Source: Notospermus geniculatus
Taxonomy: Eukaryota; Nemertea; Pilidiophora; Heteronemertea; Lineidae
Assembly: GCA_002633025.1 (NCBI GenBank)
Contig: NMRB01001523.1
Span: forward strand, 1-64,000
Direction of reading: 5' to 3'
Length of the DNA stretch: 64,000 nucleotides
In this document: positions 1 to 10,370 of the stretch, one piece after another
Numbering within the stretch: position 1 is the stretch's first letter
Layout of the letters: each line of letters starts with the position of its first letter
Translations under genes and position numbers: made by a program
The notes under the pieces: generated by a model
The model's database searches: none
Seen by the model: only the letters and a program-made list of their open reading frames with translations
Told to the model about the DNA's origin: nothing

Positions 1-79
1 AGAGACACCCACTGGTCGTGAAGCTGAACGATTAAGACAATCATCTGTAAGCCTGGAAAAAGTACGGAAAAGTTCCCGT
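1..79 (-). pseudogene. LINE-1, downstream piece of split ORF
   Basis: Read on the minus strand, this stretch encodes residues of the type ELFRTFSRLTDD, which is what normally follows the endonuclease-RT linker of CR1/L2/Jockey-like LINEs. It begins exactly at the TA target (80-81) of element E1, and the LINE ORF resumes on the far side of element E2 at 2990. I infer that it is the continuation of the ORF at 2987-4537. The rest of the RT should lie left of the window. An in-frame stop falls at the TA target itself, so the LINE may already have been dead. Confidence 0.6.
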
Positions 80-2021
80 TAGAGTTGTTCCTTAATCCTG
101 ACAGTCTGTGCACTGGATAGTACGGGAGAAACCCACTTATGAAGTCTATTGTATAGGGTTATCAATGGTGTCGAACCACGAACATGATGAATGGTGGTGT
201 TGTCGGTCTGGAATGTTGCGTCACTGCTAGTTTACTATCACCCTTATAATTCATTTCATTGTGTCTGAGAAATTGATCAATTTGTATTCCCAGCACATTG
301 CCATGGCTGAGACAACCCCATTCACTGAAGACAGACATTTGACCAGTCTGCCTAACGTTGCTTCCCAACCTGGGTTAAAGTTATCTAATCAGAGAACTGT
401 CCGAGGGACTCATCCTGGGAACCCAGCGCATTTCCACTCTGCATAGCGCGTTACAATGCCCTGGGGAAACCCACCCCGTTTCGGTGGGGAAGAGGGCTGT
501 TCCCTCATGTGTACTCGCCAACTGGTAATTCACGAATAAACCATGCAATGCAGTGGGGGATCGCCACTTGATGTAATGGGCAGACATCGCGCCTAGTGCT
601 GTAACGTATGCACATATATCTGGTGTTATGAGTTACCGGGTACCAGTCTCATAGCAATGCATCTCATTCCATAATTTATGCATGCTGTCGGAATGATAGC
701 TGCCCCAAACACATGAACTGGATCATACCTTCGTGTTTTGAACCCGTCGGTACTTACCCATTATCTAGATAATCCATGACAACCATTTTTACGCGAAGTT
801 AATTCAGGAATATTAAAAAATCCAGCGAGTTTGTCAGCGAATCGAGGAATGTTTGAAACCACCATATTTGGGAGTGACCATGGCGGGATAGAAGCTTCGC
901 TGTGATTGGTTGTATTCAGCGACAGATTTTCTGTCGCTAGTTCCACAGCGAAAAGGCGCCAATTTCAACAGGGCCTCGGACGTGCGAGTAGGGGAGTGCG
1001 TTTTAGAGGACCTGTTGCAAGAGGATGGAGGGACTGGAATATAAAAGGTTTTCTGACTTTAGCCCTGACAGTTCTGAGGTGTACAGTCAATGAGACAGTA
1101 CTCCGACAGTTCAAGATGGCAATGCACAGGAGACGAGGTAGAAGAGATGCTGTCAGAGACGAGGAAAGTGCGGCCTTTCGTGAGGCGCAGCACCAGTTTG
1201 GCAACGACAACACCAGAATTGCTACATTTCTTGCCAGAAGAGAAGGCATCTCGGATCATGCCAGGGGAATTTATGCTGGGGCCTAGCTTGCCTGCGTCAA
1301 CCGCTTGCGAGTTGTCCGCTGTCACATCCAACATATATAGAGGGAGATTCCATTCATTCTGTAAAATTTTGAATTTTTGAAGTAATGTAAAAATGTACAT
1401 TCAAATTCTTTAATATCTGCAACATGTGATATTTTTTTAAACCGGCAAACTCATCATTTGAAGCATTTTTATTGCATCCTAGGGGGACCACTGCCCAGCA
1501 CCTGTGATGTTATGTGTTCAATGCATATTTATGAAGGTACAACAAATAGGCAGTCGCAGTATTAGGTCATTCACTAGGCCGACAGTAAACGTCTTCAGCC
1601 TATGGGCACTAGTGACATCACAACGCAAGGCAATGGTCTCCATGGATAAAATTTCAAAAGTTTACAAGAGTGGAATCTCCCTTTAATTGTGAGCCGCTCT
1701 GGCAAAACCAGACGCTTGTCGCTCTTACCTTAGCAGATTGAGACCAAATGTTTGTCAGTTTCAATACTGTATGCCTATTATGAAATCTGACGCAATCTAT
1801 TTCTTCCATTCTCTCCTGGTGTCATCTTAGTTGTTGAGGCTCAACTTCTGAATGACAAGCGTCGGGTTTTGCCAGAGCGGCTCACAATTGTGCAGTGCTC
1901 CCAGCTGACCTCTCTTGAGAACATTTAGTTCATAAGAAAAGCATGGAATGTGATATCATACAATAGAAGGTTTGACCGGACTTTAGGTGGCATGAACTGT
2001 CAGGATTCAGGAACAACTCTA
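80..2021. mobile_element. E1: TIR DNA transposon, about 1.94 kb, TA target duplication
   Basis: The left end (82-105) and right end (1996-2019) are inverted repeats beginning GAGTTGTTCC, 23 of 24 positions matching. Both are flanked by TA (80-81, 2020-2021). TA duplication with terminal inverted repeats suggests a Tc1/mariner-type or similar cut-and-paste element. Internal ORFs (for example 906-1286 plus, 126 codons) show no motif I recognise, so it is probably non-autonomous. It lies inside LINE-1, next to the related element E2, and contains a smaller palindromic MITE at 1685-1889. Confidence 0.7.
1685..1889. repeat. MITE-A copy 1 (nested in E1)
   Basis: A roughly 205-bp inverted-repeat element with termini AATTGTGAGCCGCTC / GAGCGGCTCACAATT. 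The arms continue into CTGGCAAAACC and its complement. The interior contains CCATTCTCTCCTGGTGTCATC. A diverged second copy lies at 40627-40829 with the same interior. Too short to encode a transposase. Confidence 0.8.
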
Positions 2022-2022
2022 A

Positions 2023-2989
2023 TAGAGTTGTTACCTATTCACAACAGTTGGCCACCTCGGACAGTCGCAGGAAATGGTGATGTAATCATTATGTAATACA
2101 AGATATGAAACCAGACATGCGGTAAAGGCTTACATAACAAGTTGTAGGCCTGAGGTAAATTAAACTAGTACCATTCAGGAAATGTTCCCTCCTGCAGGTA
2201 CGCGTAATGTCATTGTGCTGGTAGTATGACATGTGTGACAATGCTAGGCCATATCCGAGGCAGGGGCAGTAAGGACAATGATCTGATGACACATACTGGT
2301 CTAGACCAATGATGAATTGTAACATGGATTGGTACACTGTGGTAAACGCGAACAATGGTCAAATCCTTTGGCATTAAGAGTCGGCCGACAGTTGTAATAC
2401 AGTCCACCTTTTGTACTCTTGAGCGACAGTTGGTTTAGTAACAGTCCCTGAACAGTCGCAGACAGCTAGTGCCCGAGCGACAAGTGGAGTTTGTTGCGTT
2501 TGACTTTGCTCGTTTAGAGTATGGCAATGAACTGCTCGGGTGCCTTCATGGGGAGAGCATAGGGGCCAGCCACCTACCCTCAAGATGTTTATTCCTGGGG
2601 AGATATCAGAGCAATAAGGAATAGACTGCACGATGGAACATCCCCGGCAGAGGGATGTATTTAATGGTAGGCTACATGATAAATAGTGATCGCGGCAGTC
2701 TTGACAGTTTATGTTGGCCTACAAAATAACAGAGCTGCATATGATAGTCTAATGAAAAGGAATGAGTAACGGCAGCATCTTCTAATTATTCCCTATAACA
2801 ATGAAATTCCCTGCATGAGTCGGTCTATTTCCTGAATGGCAGTAATGTGATTAACTTAGGCCTGTAATAAAGAGTCATGCAAGCCTTTACCGCATGTCTG
2901 GTTTCATACATTGTATTACGTAATGATTACACCACCATTTCATGCGACTGTCCAAGGTGGCCAACTGTTGTGAATAGGTAACAACTCTA
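2023..2989. mobile_element. E2: TIR DNA transposon, about 0.96 kb, long TIRs
   Basis: The left arm (2025 to about 2135) and right arm (about 2880 to 2987) are inverted repeats of roughly 107 bp at over 90% identity, starting GAGTTGTTACCTATTCACAA. They are flanked by TA (2023-2024, 2988-2989). The first 24 bp match 18 of 24 positions of the E1 terminus, so E1 and E2 belong to one superfamily. No recognisable transposase; likely non-autonomous. Its right TA lies inside LINE-1 codons and provides the apparent stop of that ORF. Confidence 0.75.
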
Positions 2990-4537
2990 ATGGGAATTCT
3001 TCGCGTTAGACAGATTCGAAACGTAGTAAGAACGTTTGGCTTCCTTGATGGCAGATGTGGTGGCTCTGACTTGATTGACATAGATCTCTTTATCGACAAC
3101 AAGCCTGGTGGCACGCCAGCGAGACTCACAACGTCTACGTAACGCCCGTGCTGCTAGCACCTCCCTCGACATCCAAGGGTCAGAGTGACGACGAGTGGGT
3201 TTTACCGACCTTTCAGGGGCATGGGTATCAAGGGTCGATGCAAGGGCATCGTGTAGAGTCCGGAAAGCCTCGCTGGAACCGTCAGGATTGGACGAAACGT
3301 ACAATTTTAGAGCGTCAGAGACAAATTTTTCGCGGTCAACGTCCTTGATTTTACGGGTGATGATATTGGAAAAGTCTCGAGTTTTTCTATTGATGTCGAT
3401 CCTCAAATCAAAGGTCACTAGGAAGTGGTCGGAAAAGGTAGTGTCACAAACACAAAGATTAAGTCCCTCCTGAGGTGAAGCTGAAGACTGGGTGTTGGCG
3501 ACTGACTTTGGCACACAGATAAGATCAAGAATATGACCCTTCACATGGGTTGATCTATCAACAAACTGAACGAGATCGAAAGAGCTGAAGATTGCTTCCA
3601 GCCGTTTGACATATGTGTCATTCGTAACATCCATGTGAATATTAAAGTCACCAGCAACAACACAAGTTGCCGCCGACATTGTTGCCTCCGACAGATGATC
3701 ATGGAATTCATCCAGAAACAATGGAATGGATTTGTCAGGTGGACGGTACACTAGCAGCAACTGAACATGACGACTGGCATACTGAAGTACGTACTCCTGA
3801 TGCTCATAATTAGTTGATGGCTTACTAGGTTTGCACTTGATGTCAAGGTCCTCCCTGAATACCACTGCCACCCCACCGCCCCTCTTGGTGTCCCTGGGGT
3901 TATGATGAAGACTAAAACCGTCAGGGACGAGATCGTGGAGAACAGTTCCATTGCCTGTTCGTCTGAGCCAGGTTTCAGTTATCAGCAACATGTCTAACTC
4001 CTTGTCGATAATGAGTTCACTTACAGCAGTGGGTTTGTTCACCACAGACCGAGCATTGAGGAGTCCAATGCGTAAACAGACTGGAGATGAATTCAATTTG
4101 TTGGAGAATGGCAGACATGCGACATTTACCAAGTTTGCGGGGTTTACCCCTGATGGCTTCCAGCTCGTCAGATGTTTGCCAGCTCTGGCCTTCCTCCTTG
4201 TCTTGGTATGAGGATAAGCAGCTGGAGAGTTAAAAGCTGGATGGGTACTATGAAGAATAGAAAACTTTGCCAAGGTTTTAGAAAGTCCAGGCTGAATTGA
4301 ATTGAGGCTTACACGTGAAGCACAGTGAATAAGTTGATTCCTAGAATAACTCTTTACTGGTCCTTGACACATGGCTGGGTTTGGACACACCCTGTCACAC
4401 TCTATAGAAAATGTGTGTCTATGTACAAATACGTGTACATATGCTGCGTAATTATGAGCAACAGCAATGGCCCCCACCACTAGGCCAGACTTCAAAAAGT
4501 CCAAACTGACCAGAACACTGAGTAAAACTCGAATCAT
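2987..4537 (-). CDS. LINE-1 ORF2: AP endonuclease domain, cut off before RT
   Basis: 516 codons. After about 155 basic residues without a recognised domain comes an exonuclease-endonuclease-phosphatase fold. Its ordered catalytic motifs are intact: LLNARSV (Asn), LLITETWL (Glu), VYRPPD (Tyr), VAGDFNIHMD (Asp/Asn), HILDLICVP and FSDHFLVTFDL (Asp-His). A linker typical of CR1/L2/Jockey-type LINEs follows (DPWMSREVLAARALRRRCE). This nuclease nicks target DNA for target-primed reverse transcription. The ORF ends only because E2 inserted; the frame is picked up again at 1-79. Uninterrupted for over 500 codons, so the copy is fairly young. The start Met is the first in the open frame and the true N terminus is uncertain. 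Confidence 0.88.
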   Translation of the reverse strand: MIRVLLSVLVSLDFLKSGLVVGAIAVAHNYAAYVHVFVHRHTFSIECDRVCPNPAMCQGPVKSYSRNQLIHCASRVSLNSIQPGLSKTLAKFSILHSTHPAFNSPAAYPHTKTRRKARAGKHLTSWKPSGVNPANLVNVACLPFSNKLNSSPVCLRIGLLNARSVVNKPTAVSELIIDKELDMLLITETWLRRTGNGTVLHDLVPDGFSLHHNPRDTKRGGGVAVVFREDLDIKCKPSKPSTNYEHQEYVLQYASRHVQLLLVYRPPDKSIPLFLDEFHDHLSEATMSAATCVVAGDFNIHMDVTNDTYVKRLEAIFSSFDLVQFVDRSTHVKGHILDLICVPKSVANTQSSASPQEGLNLCVCDTTFSDHFLVTFDLRIDINRKTRDFSNIITRKIKDVDREKFVSDALKLYVSSNPDGSSEAFRTLHDALASTLDTHAPERSVKPTRRHSDPWMSREVLAARALRRRCESRWRATRLVVDKEIYVNQVRATTSAIKEAKRSYYVSNLSNAKNSH

Positions 4538-4675
4538 AGCACCGTACTATATCCAAAAATGATCTGTAGCCCTTGGTAAATAAGATGAACACATTTAAAA
4601 CGGAAGACTAGATGTAGAAGTAGAAAAAAAGTAGAAGTTTGCAGGAGCTTCAGAGAGGAGCTGCTCACTCAGCGC
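4538..4675 (-). other. LINE-1 5' UTR and junction with LINE-2
   Basis: About 140 bp upstream of the LINE-1 ORF containing an A-rich stretch and a purine-rich segment. The LINE-2 RT frame stops within a few bases at about 4676, so the 5' end of LINE-1 probably lies near 4670-4680, inserted into the LINE-2 RT domain. The exact boundary and target duplication cannot be read because the LINE-1 3' end is outside the window. Confidence 0.45.
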
Positions 4676-5385
4676 TCACTCACTCAAGTTATAATAGTTA
4701 ATTACCTCTTCAACAACGTAGCTGCAACTTACAGCAGATAGCCCTTTCTTAAATCCAAATTGATAATCAGCAGACTGTAGTACATCACTGTACTTCTCAA
4801 GTAACACATAATCTAATATTTTACCACAAATGCTGCTTAACGAAATGCCGCGATAATTGTCAGATGTGGTGAGAGATTTCCGCAAGTTTTTTGGTATTGG
4901 GACAACCGCAGACCTAGCAAATTTCGCTGGACACATCCCATGCTTCACCATGGCATTAAGCAAGAACGAAACATACAAAATAAGTCTGTCACTCGCATAG
5001 ATGTAGTGGTTTGAACTCAAGTTTTGAATACAATCGTGCTTGTCTTTCTTAAGACACTTAAAACCCTGCTTTACCTCATCGAATGTGAAATGGTGAGAAT
5101 GACCACAGCGCCCCCCATCACATTCACGTCGAACACCCTCGTATATATTATCTCGCAACTCATTCAAATCCCCCTGTACACATGACGGAATTTATCCGCA
5201 AAGTGATCCCCGATAGCTTCCTTCCCTGTTTTCCCATCAACAGTAGTAGCAAAATCTGTAACTTTCCCAGTGACCTTTTTAACCTCGCGCCAGAAATCTT
5301 CCCCCATATTGCTCGACAAAGACTCAGCCAATTTGTTGGCGGACGCTCTCAACCTGTTCTTTTTAACATTTCGTATTGCTAGATA
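4676..5385 (-). pseudogene. LINE-2: RT fingers/palm fragment and linker
   Basis: Two overlapping frames. 5385-5164 encodes the pre-RT linker (NMGEDFWREVKKVTGK). 5167-4676 encodes the start of a non-LTR reverse transcriptase: a VVPIPK motif, DNYRGISLSSICGKILDYV and QFGFKKGLSAVSC, corresponding to RT blocks 0-3. The catalytic DD box is missing because LINE-1 interrupts the domain. This LINE differs in sequence from LINE-1. A frameshift separates linker and RT. Not functional. Confidence 0.82.
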
Positions 5386-5870
5386 ATAATAATAATAAAA
5401 GTGTTTATATAGCGCCCTACGTTGCAAAGAAACCTCAGTGCGCTTTACAATAATAGTTGTAATACATAGATGATATCTTGCCCTAGATGATATCTTGCCC
5501 TCGTACTACGTCTGATATCAGAAATCATACCTTGTCTAGGTCTACCATTGTCCCGCCATAAATTATGCCAAAAAATGGCGCGCTTTCTCTCCTGCTNTAC
5601 AAGACCGTTGCCCTGTCTGCTCATCCAGTGCTGCAGCTTATTTCCTGTACCCCACAATCCCTTGCGCAACAGCTTATTACCGTAAAGGGGATTCCTGAAT
5701 ACAGTGCTTTACTGTGAAAAATATACTTCACGGTAATGTAACGTCTGTCATTGCCAATACGGTCGTCGAACGTTATTCTAACGGTATGGGACTGTGAAAA
5801 TGTAAAACGGTAAAGCGCTGGGCCTTTTTCACATTAAACGACCGTAAAACTAACGTCGAGGGAATACAGT
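5386..5870. mobile_element. SINE-like or composite insertion in LINE-2
   Basis: About 485 bp separating the LINE-2 endonuclease tail from its RT linker. The left part has an (AAT)n tract followed by TATAGCGCCC and GTGCGCTTTACAATAATAG, resembling (ATT)n-tailed SINE or retroelement tails. It contains a tandem 17-bp duplication (AGATGATATCTTGCCCT, about 5469-5502) and a short direct repeat at the right edge. One ambiguous base lies at 5597. No coding potential. Both borders are approximate. Confidence 0.5.
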
Positions 5871-6455
5871 GCATCTACGATATCATCATATCTATTACTA
5901 TAATTAAGTCCAGTGTATTACTATAATTAAGCAAGTCATCAGACGATGCCTTACACCACGACAAACCATGATGTATGCCATCAACGGGATCGTCGTATGT
6001 AGCATCCACAGCGGGAAGGGATAAGATCATATGCAGCCCAGAATGATCTGAAGGATTATGCCCGTTGTGGTACACGTCATATAACTCAATAACATCTTTC
6101 AGGTTATCTGATATAAGAAAATGATCTGTGGTAGATCTGGCCCCCGATATCCTGCTCTCAAATGTATAGGCAACATTTGCGTCGGCATAGCGCAATCCAA
6201 GTGACAGAGACTCACGTTCAATAAAACCTAAAAGTTGTTGGGTATGTGAAGAGTTTACTCTTACTAGATCAGTATTGATGTCTCCACCTACAACAAGTAT
6301 CTGCAGACAGTAGGCCTACTTTCCAGTAACTGTGACACCTCATGCAAAACATCGCTATAGATAGCAGCATTTTCAGCACTGTCCGTGGGCATGTATACAT
6401 TAACAAGCAGGACATCGGAGTCCAAATGCTGATCAAAATTAACAACCACAGCACA
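5871..6455 (-). pseudogene. LINE-2: AP endonuclease domain fragment
   Basis: Minus-strand frames encode VVNFDQHLDSDVLLVNVYMPTD, then (after a frameshift near 6300) GGDINTDLVRVNS, TTDHFLIS and NPSDHSGLHM. These are the C-terminal catalytic motifs of an AP-type endonuclease (Asp-x-Asn and Ser-Asp-His). The N-terminal part is absent: homology stops near 6455 where Pao-1 coding sequence starts. 5' truncation is usual for LINE copies, so LINE-2 probably inserted into Pao-1. Confidence 0.75.
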
Positions 6456-7097
6456 CATGTTGGTGTTAGTTGTGTTGTGTGTGGTGGTAGTAATCATGCC
6501 ACTGAGAAGTGCAAGGAGTTGCTCTCCTTGTCAATGCAAGATCGTCATGCTAAGATTAGGGGTCTCAAAATGTGCTATAGGTGCCTCGCAAAGGGCTCGC
6601 ATCTCGCGAAGGGCTGCTTGGCTAACTGTTCACAGTGTGGGTCTAGCCGGCACCATGCCATTTTGTGTGGATTTAAGGGTAGTAAACAGAATCGGAGCAA
6701 TTCGGCTAATACTGAGCAGAGTCAGAGTCTGAGTGGTAATGGTAGTAATGCAGAGCCAGCCGGTGGTGCTAAGACAGAGGCTACTACCTGCACGGTGAAC
6801 GCTCAGCCAAGCAGCCAGATATTAAGCACTGTTCTGCAAACCGCTAGGGTCACTGTTTCGGGTGAGAGAGGTTCTGTTGAAGTTACACTCATGTTTGACA
6901 GTGGGGCAGATAGGGGTTACGTGACGTCATCTGTTGTGAAGAGAATCAAACCTGAATGGGTTCGTACAGAGCCAATCAGTTACTCTACATTTGGGGGTGG
7001 TAAGCCTATAGCGGGTGATCCACTGTTGCGATTTTGGCTTGAGACGTGGTTGCGTTCCCTTGCGGTTACCTTATATGGCAATCGGAAGTCCTTATAA
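6456..7097 (+). pseudogene. Pao-1 nucleocapsid and aspartic protease fragment
   Basis: The frame contains three cysteine knuckles (CVVCGGSNHATEKC, CYRCLAKGSHLAKGC, CSQCGSSRHHAILC). A spacer rich in Ser/Asn/Gln follows, then a BEL/Pao-type protease with the catalytic triplet in LMFDSGADRGYVTSS. In the family the knuckles bind RNA in the capsid and the protease cleaves the polyprotein. The frame runs into the palindrome at 7010-7158 and stops in its loop. Bases before about 6456 belong to LINE-2. Confidence 0.82.
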
Positions 7098-7158
7098 GGT
7101 AACCGCAAGGGAACGCAACCCCGTCTCAAGCCGAAATCGCAACAGTGGATCACCCGCT
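7010..7158. repeat. 65-bp-arm palindrome inside the Pao-1 protease
   Basis: The left arm 7010-7074 and right arm 7094-7158 are reverse complements at 63 of 65 positions, with a 19-nt loop. The left arm continues the protease frame. The right arm is the same DNA inverted, after which protease coding resumes. It could be a real inverted duplication (hairpin capture or template switch) or a sequencing or assembly foldback artefact. Confidence 0.9.
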
Positions 7159-7816
7159 TAAGGAAGAGAAAGCCTGCAATGTTTTTAAGTTGAATTTGAA
7201 GTCAGGAGATAGCATCTCTATCCATGCGGCTGAGGTTCCCGTCATCTGCAACCCTTTGCTCAGACCCTCAGTCCCTATTGAAGTCTTAGATATGCTGGGT
7301 GCTGATGTGAAAGGTCAATTGGCTGATGATGTTACCTCCAGGACCATTTCCATTGAGGTTTTGATTGGTTTGGATGTTTATTGGAAGCTCATGCAGCCTC
7401 ACATTCGTCAGGTTGGTGACTTTGTGGCTCAGCAGTCAGTCTTTGGTTGGGCCTTGTCTGGGTCGTGGTCATATGGTGACACTGTTTTGACTTCCACTAG
7501 TAGACCTGCCCTTTGTTGTTGGTCAAATGTGCCTCCTGATGATAAGTTGCGAAGCTTCTGGGATTTGGAGTCAGTTGGCATTTCGCCATTCCCAGAGCCG
7601 GTTGATCCGAAGCTTGATCCTGTTTTGTTTTGAAGTCCTTTTCAGAAACAGTGCGGTATACCGAGGACCAGAGATATGAGGTTGCTTTGCCTTGGGAAGC
7701 CCTCTGCTAAGGCAAAGCTGTTAAACAATGAGCCTATTGCTAGGAAGAGACTGTCGCAGTTATCCCGTCGCTTTGACTTGGACCCTGAGCTGAGCAGCAG
7801 GTATGATGCTGTTTTA
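7145..7816 (+). pseudogene. Pao-1 protease C-terminus and RT N-terminal linker
   Basis: 7145-7633 encodes the conserved BEL/Pao segment after the protease (EVLIGLDVYWKLM, then QQSVFGWALSGSW). After frameshifts near 7634 and 7695 the linker into RT follows (LLNNEPIARKRLSQL, ending in a RYDAVL motif). It is then interrupted by the MITE at 7819-8149, and the next RT residues continue in frame after it. Confidence 0.75.
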
Positions 7817-7818
7817 AG

Positions 7819-8149
7819 CACTGTTAGAAATAACAGAAGATTTTACAGAAAATCTGTGCAGCAGAGTCCCCAGGACTGGATCTGTAAAATTACAGAGTGA
7901 TCTGTAAAACTACAGACTTAAATAAATGTTAACAGAGACTTGACTGGAGGCTGACCAAATTATATTTTCATACTGATCTCAGAAAGCATCATAATTGGAT
8001 GTCCAATGGAGTCCAACCAATACAGGAAAACATGAATCATACCATAAAAAAATTATGTAAATTTACAGAAAGTGCTGGGGACTGCTGCAGGCACTTTCTG
8101 TAAAATTACTGCAAAATTACTACTGTAAAATTGATAATTTCTAACAGTG
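7819..8149. mobile_element. CACTG-ended MITE with AG target duplication
   Basis: 331 bp with termini CACTGTTAGAAAT / ATTTCTAACAGTG, flanked by AG (7817-7818, 8150-8151). The interior contains repeats of TGTAAAATTAC. Removing the element and one AG restores the Pao-1 reading frame across the site. CACT-type ends with a short 2-3 bp duplication suggest a CACTA/EnSpm-like non-autonomous element; that family call is inference. Confidence 0.75.
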
Positions 8150-8151
8150 AG

Positions 8152-8690
8152 GGAGTATGAGGCCTGTGGTTTCATTACTGAAGTCCCCCCTGAGGAGATG
8201 GTAGGGCCTAATCCCATTTTCTATCTGCCTCATAGGCCTGTAGTTAGGGAGGATAGCCTAACCACGAAGGTTACACCTGTATTCGATGCCTCTGCCCCTG
8301 GATATAATGGGGTGTCACTCAATGACTGTTTAGAGTCAGGACCATCTTTGGTGCCTGATCTTCTTGGCATTCTTGTACCATTTCGTCGGTGGCCCTTTGC
8401 ATTGACTGCCGATATCACCAAGACCTTTTTGATGATTCAGGTTCGACCAGAGGATCAAGACGTCCACCGTTGGCTTTGCGACACTGGGGGTGTTGTCCGA
8501 GTGATGAAGTTTGTGAGGGTCCCCTTTGGGAACAAGTCCTTTCCTCCTGAATGCCACAATTCAGCACCATTTAGAGAAGTGTCCCCCCTCTGACACCATT
8601 TAGAGAAGTGTCCCCCCTCTGAGACAGTCCAAGAGTTGAAGGACAACATGTACGTTGATGATTTCCTCTCAGGTTGTGATAATGAAGTTC
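8152..8690 (+). pseudogene. Pao-1 reverse transcriptase palm fragment
   Basis: Encodes EYEACGFITEV, the VTPVFDASA motif, an ALTADITKTFL segment with the first catalytic Asp, and VRVPFGNKS. After a frameshift near 8540 and a duplicated roughly 30-bp unit (about 8563-8622), a NMYVDDFLSGCD segment carries the YVDD active site. All three catalytic Asp positions are recognisable, but the frame is broken. Coding is interrupted at about 8690. Confidence 0.82.
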
Positions 8691-9060
8691 AAGGTTCAAA
8701 GTTCAGTGTGTATCCGACGTCCCGGTCTCCTACACACTGGCACTTTTGGGGCTCAAAAGCCGGTATAACAGCACTAGATGGCACTCCACTGGGCTCCAGC
8801 CAATCACCACGCTTTCTCACTCATAATTCCCGCGGAAATTACTTCCAGGAAAAACCCAACCTCGTCCCCAGGGGTATAGTTTGCGCGGACAACCTTGGAC
8901 CACTCGTCATATTGTCAGAAAGCGAACGAGGTTGGGAAAACCCAAGGACCCGTGCTGCCACCACGCGGCCTTCACGACTGTTAATCTCTAAAAGAGCCAG
9001 ACGCGGAGTGTGATTTACCGAAGGGGTGAGCCCATAGCGTCTGGCAAGCGAGACTAGGTT
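8691..9060. mobile_element. Unassigned insertion in the Pao-1 RT
   Basis: About 370 bp with no homology to Pao, placed between the YVDD segment and the MFDEAKDIM segment that normally follow each other closely. It contains an internal inverted pair around ACCCAACCTCGT / ACGAGGTTGGG and ends near GAGACTAGGTTGC. Neither a clear TIR nor a target duplication could be fixed by eye. Confidence 0.5.
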
Positions 9061-9515
9061 GCGAGATGTTTGATGAGGCAAAGGATATCATGGGTAAGGC
9101 TCAGATGACGTTGGCCAAGTGTTCTTCCAACAGCACGGTGTTGGTGGACAAGTTTAGAGGTGACTTTGGTTACAAACATGATGATGTGGAGTCTGTCAAG
9201 GTTTTAGGTATGAAATTGCTGGCCAAGGAGGATTGTTTTTCCTTTGAGGGTGTTAGTCTTCCCTCTCCTGTGGAACTAGGCTGTAGCAAGCGAGTTGTGT
9301 TGAGTCTGACTGCAAGGTTGTTTGACCCCCTCGGCCTCCTGAGTCCCTTTACCACAGTAGCTAAGATGTTGTTCCAAGACATTTGGCGCATGGGTTTAGG
9401 GTGGGATGAAGAGTTACCTTCCGACATGAAGAACAGGTTGCTGTCCTGGGTTGAGGGTATTGAGGTCATTAAGAAATGGAAGATTCCTAGATGCTTCACA
9501 GGAGGGTTGGCTTGA
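9061..9515 (+). pseudogene. Pao-1 RT thumb/connection region
   Basis: Encodes KVLGMKLLAKEDCFSF and the highly conserved BEL/Pao block ARLFDPLGLLSPFTTVAKML, followed by a Trp-rich segment (DIWRMGLGWDEELP). Stops at 9515, where a frameshift leads into RNase H. Confidence 0.8.
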
Positions 9516-10368
9516 AAGGGTCTTGCTGGGGTTGAATTGCACGCATTTGGCGATGCCTCTGAGAAAGGCTATGGTGCCGTTGTGTACATTAGGACACCTT
9601 GTACTGATGGAACTTACAAGGTTTCCTTGGTGATGTCAAAGGCCAAGGTTGCGCCGTTGAAACCGGTTATGTTGCCACGTCTTGAGTTGTTAGGGAGTCT
9701 ATTGTGTGCTAGGTTGCTTGTTTTCACTTGCACTGCTTTGAAGTTGCCTGATAGTACTCCTTATGTTTGTTACTCTGATTCAACGGTAGCTCTGGCCTGG
9801 TTACGTGGTAATCCTACGAAGTGGAGAAGTGGTCAACCGTGTAGGTGAGATCCAAGAGTTAACATCTCCCAGTCACTGGTTTCACTGTCCAGGGGTTGAA
9901 AACCCAGCCGATTTGCTTACCAGGGGATTGACAGCTGAACAGCTTGTGACTTCCACCCTTTGGATTCAGGGTCCAGATTGGTTGCAGTATGGTGCTCACT
10001 CAGTTGTCCCTGAGGTTACACAACCATTGATGGTCACTTCTGATGAAGCCGTGAATGCTGTTCTCGGTGAGTCCAATTTGCTGGTCCACAAACCCACAGA
10101 ACCTCATCACTTGTTTGAGGTTGAGCGCTGGGGTCGCTTGAACAAGGCTCTGAGGATTGTTGCCCTAGTGTTGAGATTTTGTCACAATCTGAGGTCTGCT
10201 GTGAACGATCGCCAGTTTGATGACCTTTCTGATGCTGAAATGTCCAGAGCGAAGACAGTGTTGTTCAGAGAGTCACAAGATGTTGCTTATCATGCTGATA
10301 TTGAAGCTTTGAGATTGGGTAAGAAACTGCCAAAGGGTTCCTCCCTAGGGGTCTTGATCCTTTTCTAG
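9516..10368 (+). pseudogene. Pao-1 RNase H and RNase H-integrase linker
   Basis: RNase H motifs: HAFGDASEKGYGAVVY (first Asp), LPRLELLGSLL (Glu), CYSDSTVALAWL (Asp) and, after a frameshift near 9820, ENPADLLTRG (final Asp). The linker toward integrase follows, with a WIQGPDWL motif that precedes the integrase zinc-binding region in this family. In a live element it removes RNA from the RNA-DNA hybrid. Confidence 0.8.
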
Positions 10369-10370
10369 AC

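Noticed and set aside
906-1286. 126-codon plus-strand ORF in E1
   Set aside because: No recognisable domain, overlapping frames on both strands are equally open, and no DDE motif; treated as chance.
8691-9060. Interpretation as a SINE or MITE of known family
   Set aside because: Neither termini nor target duplication could be identified, so only an unassigned insertion is reported.
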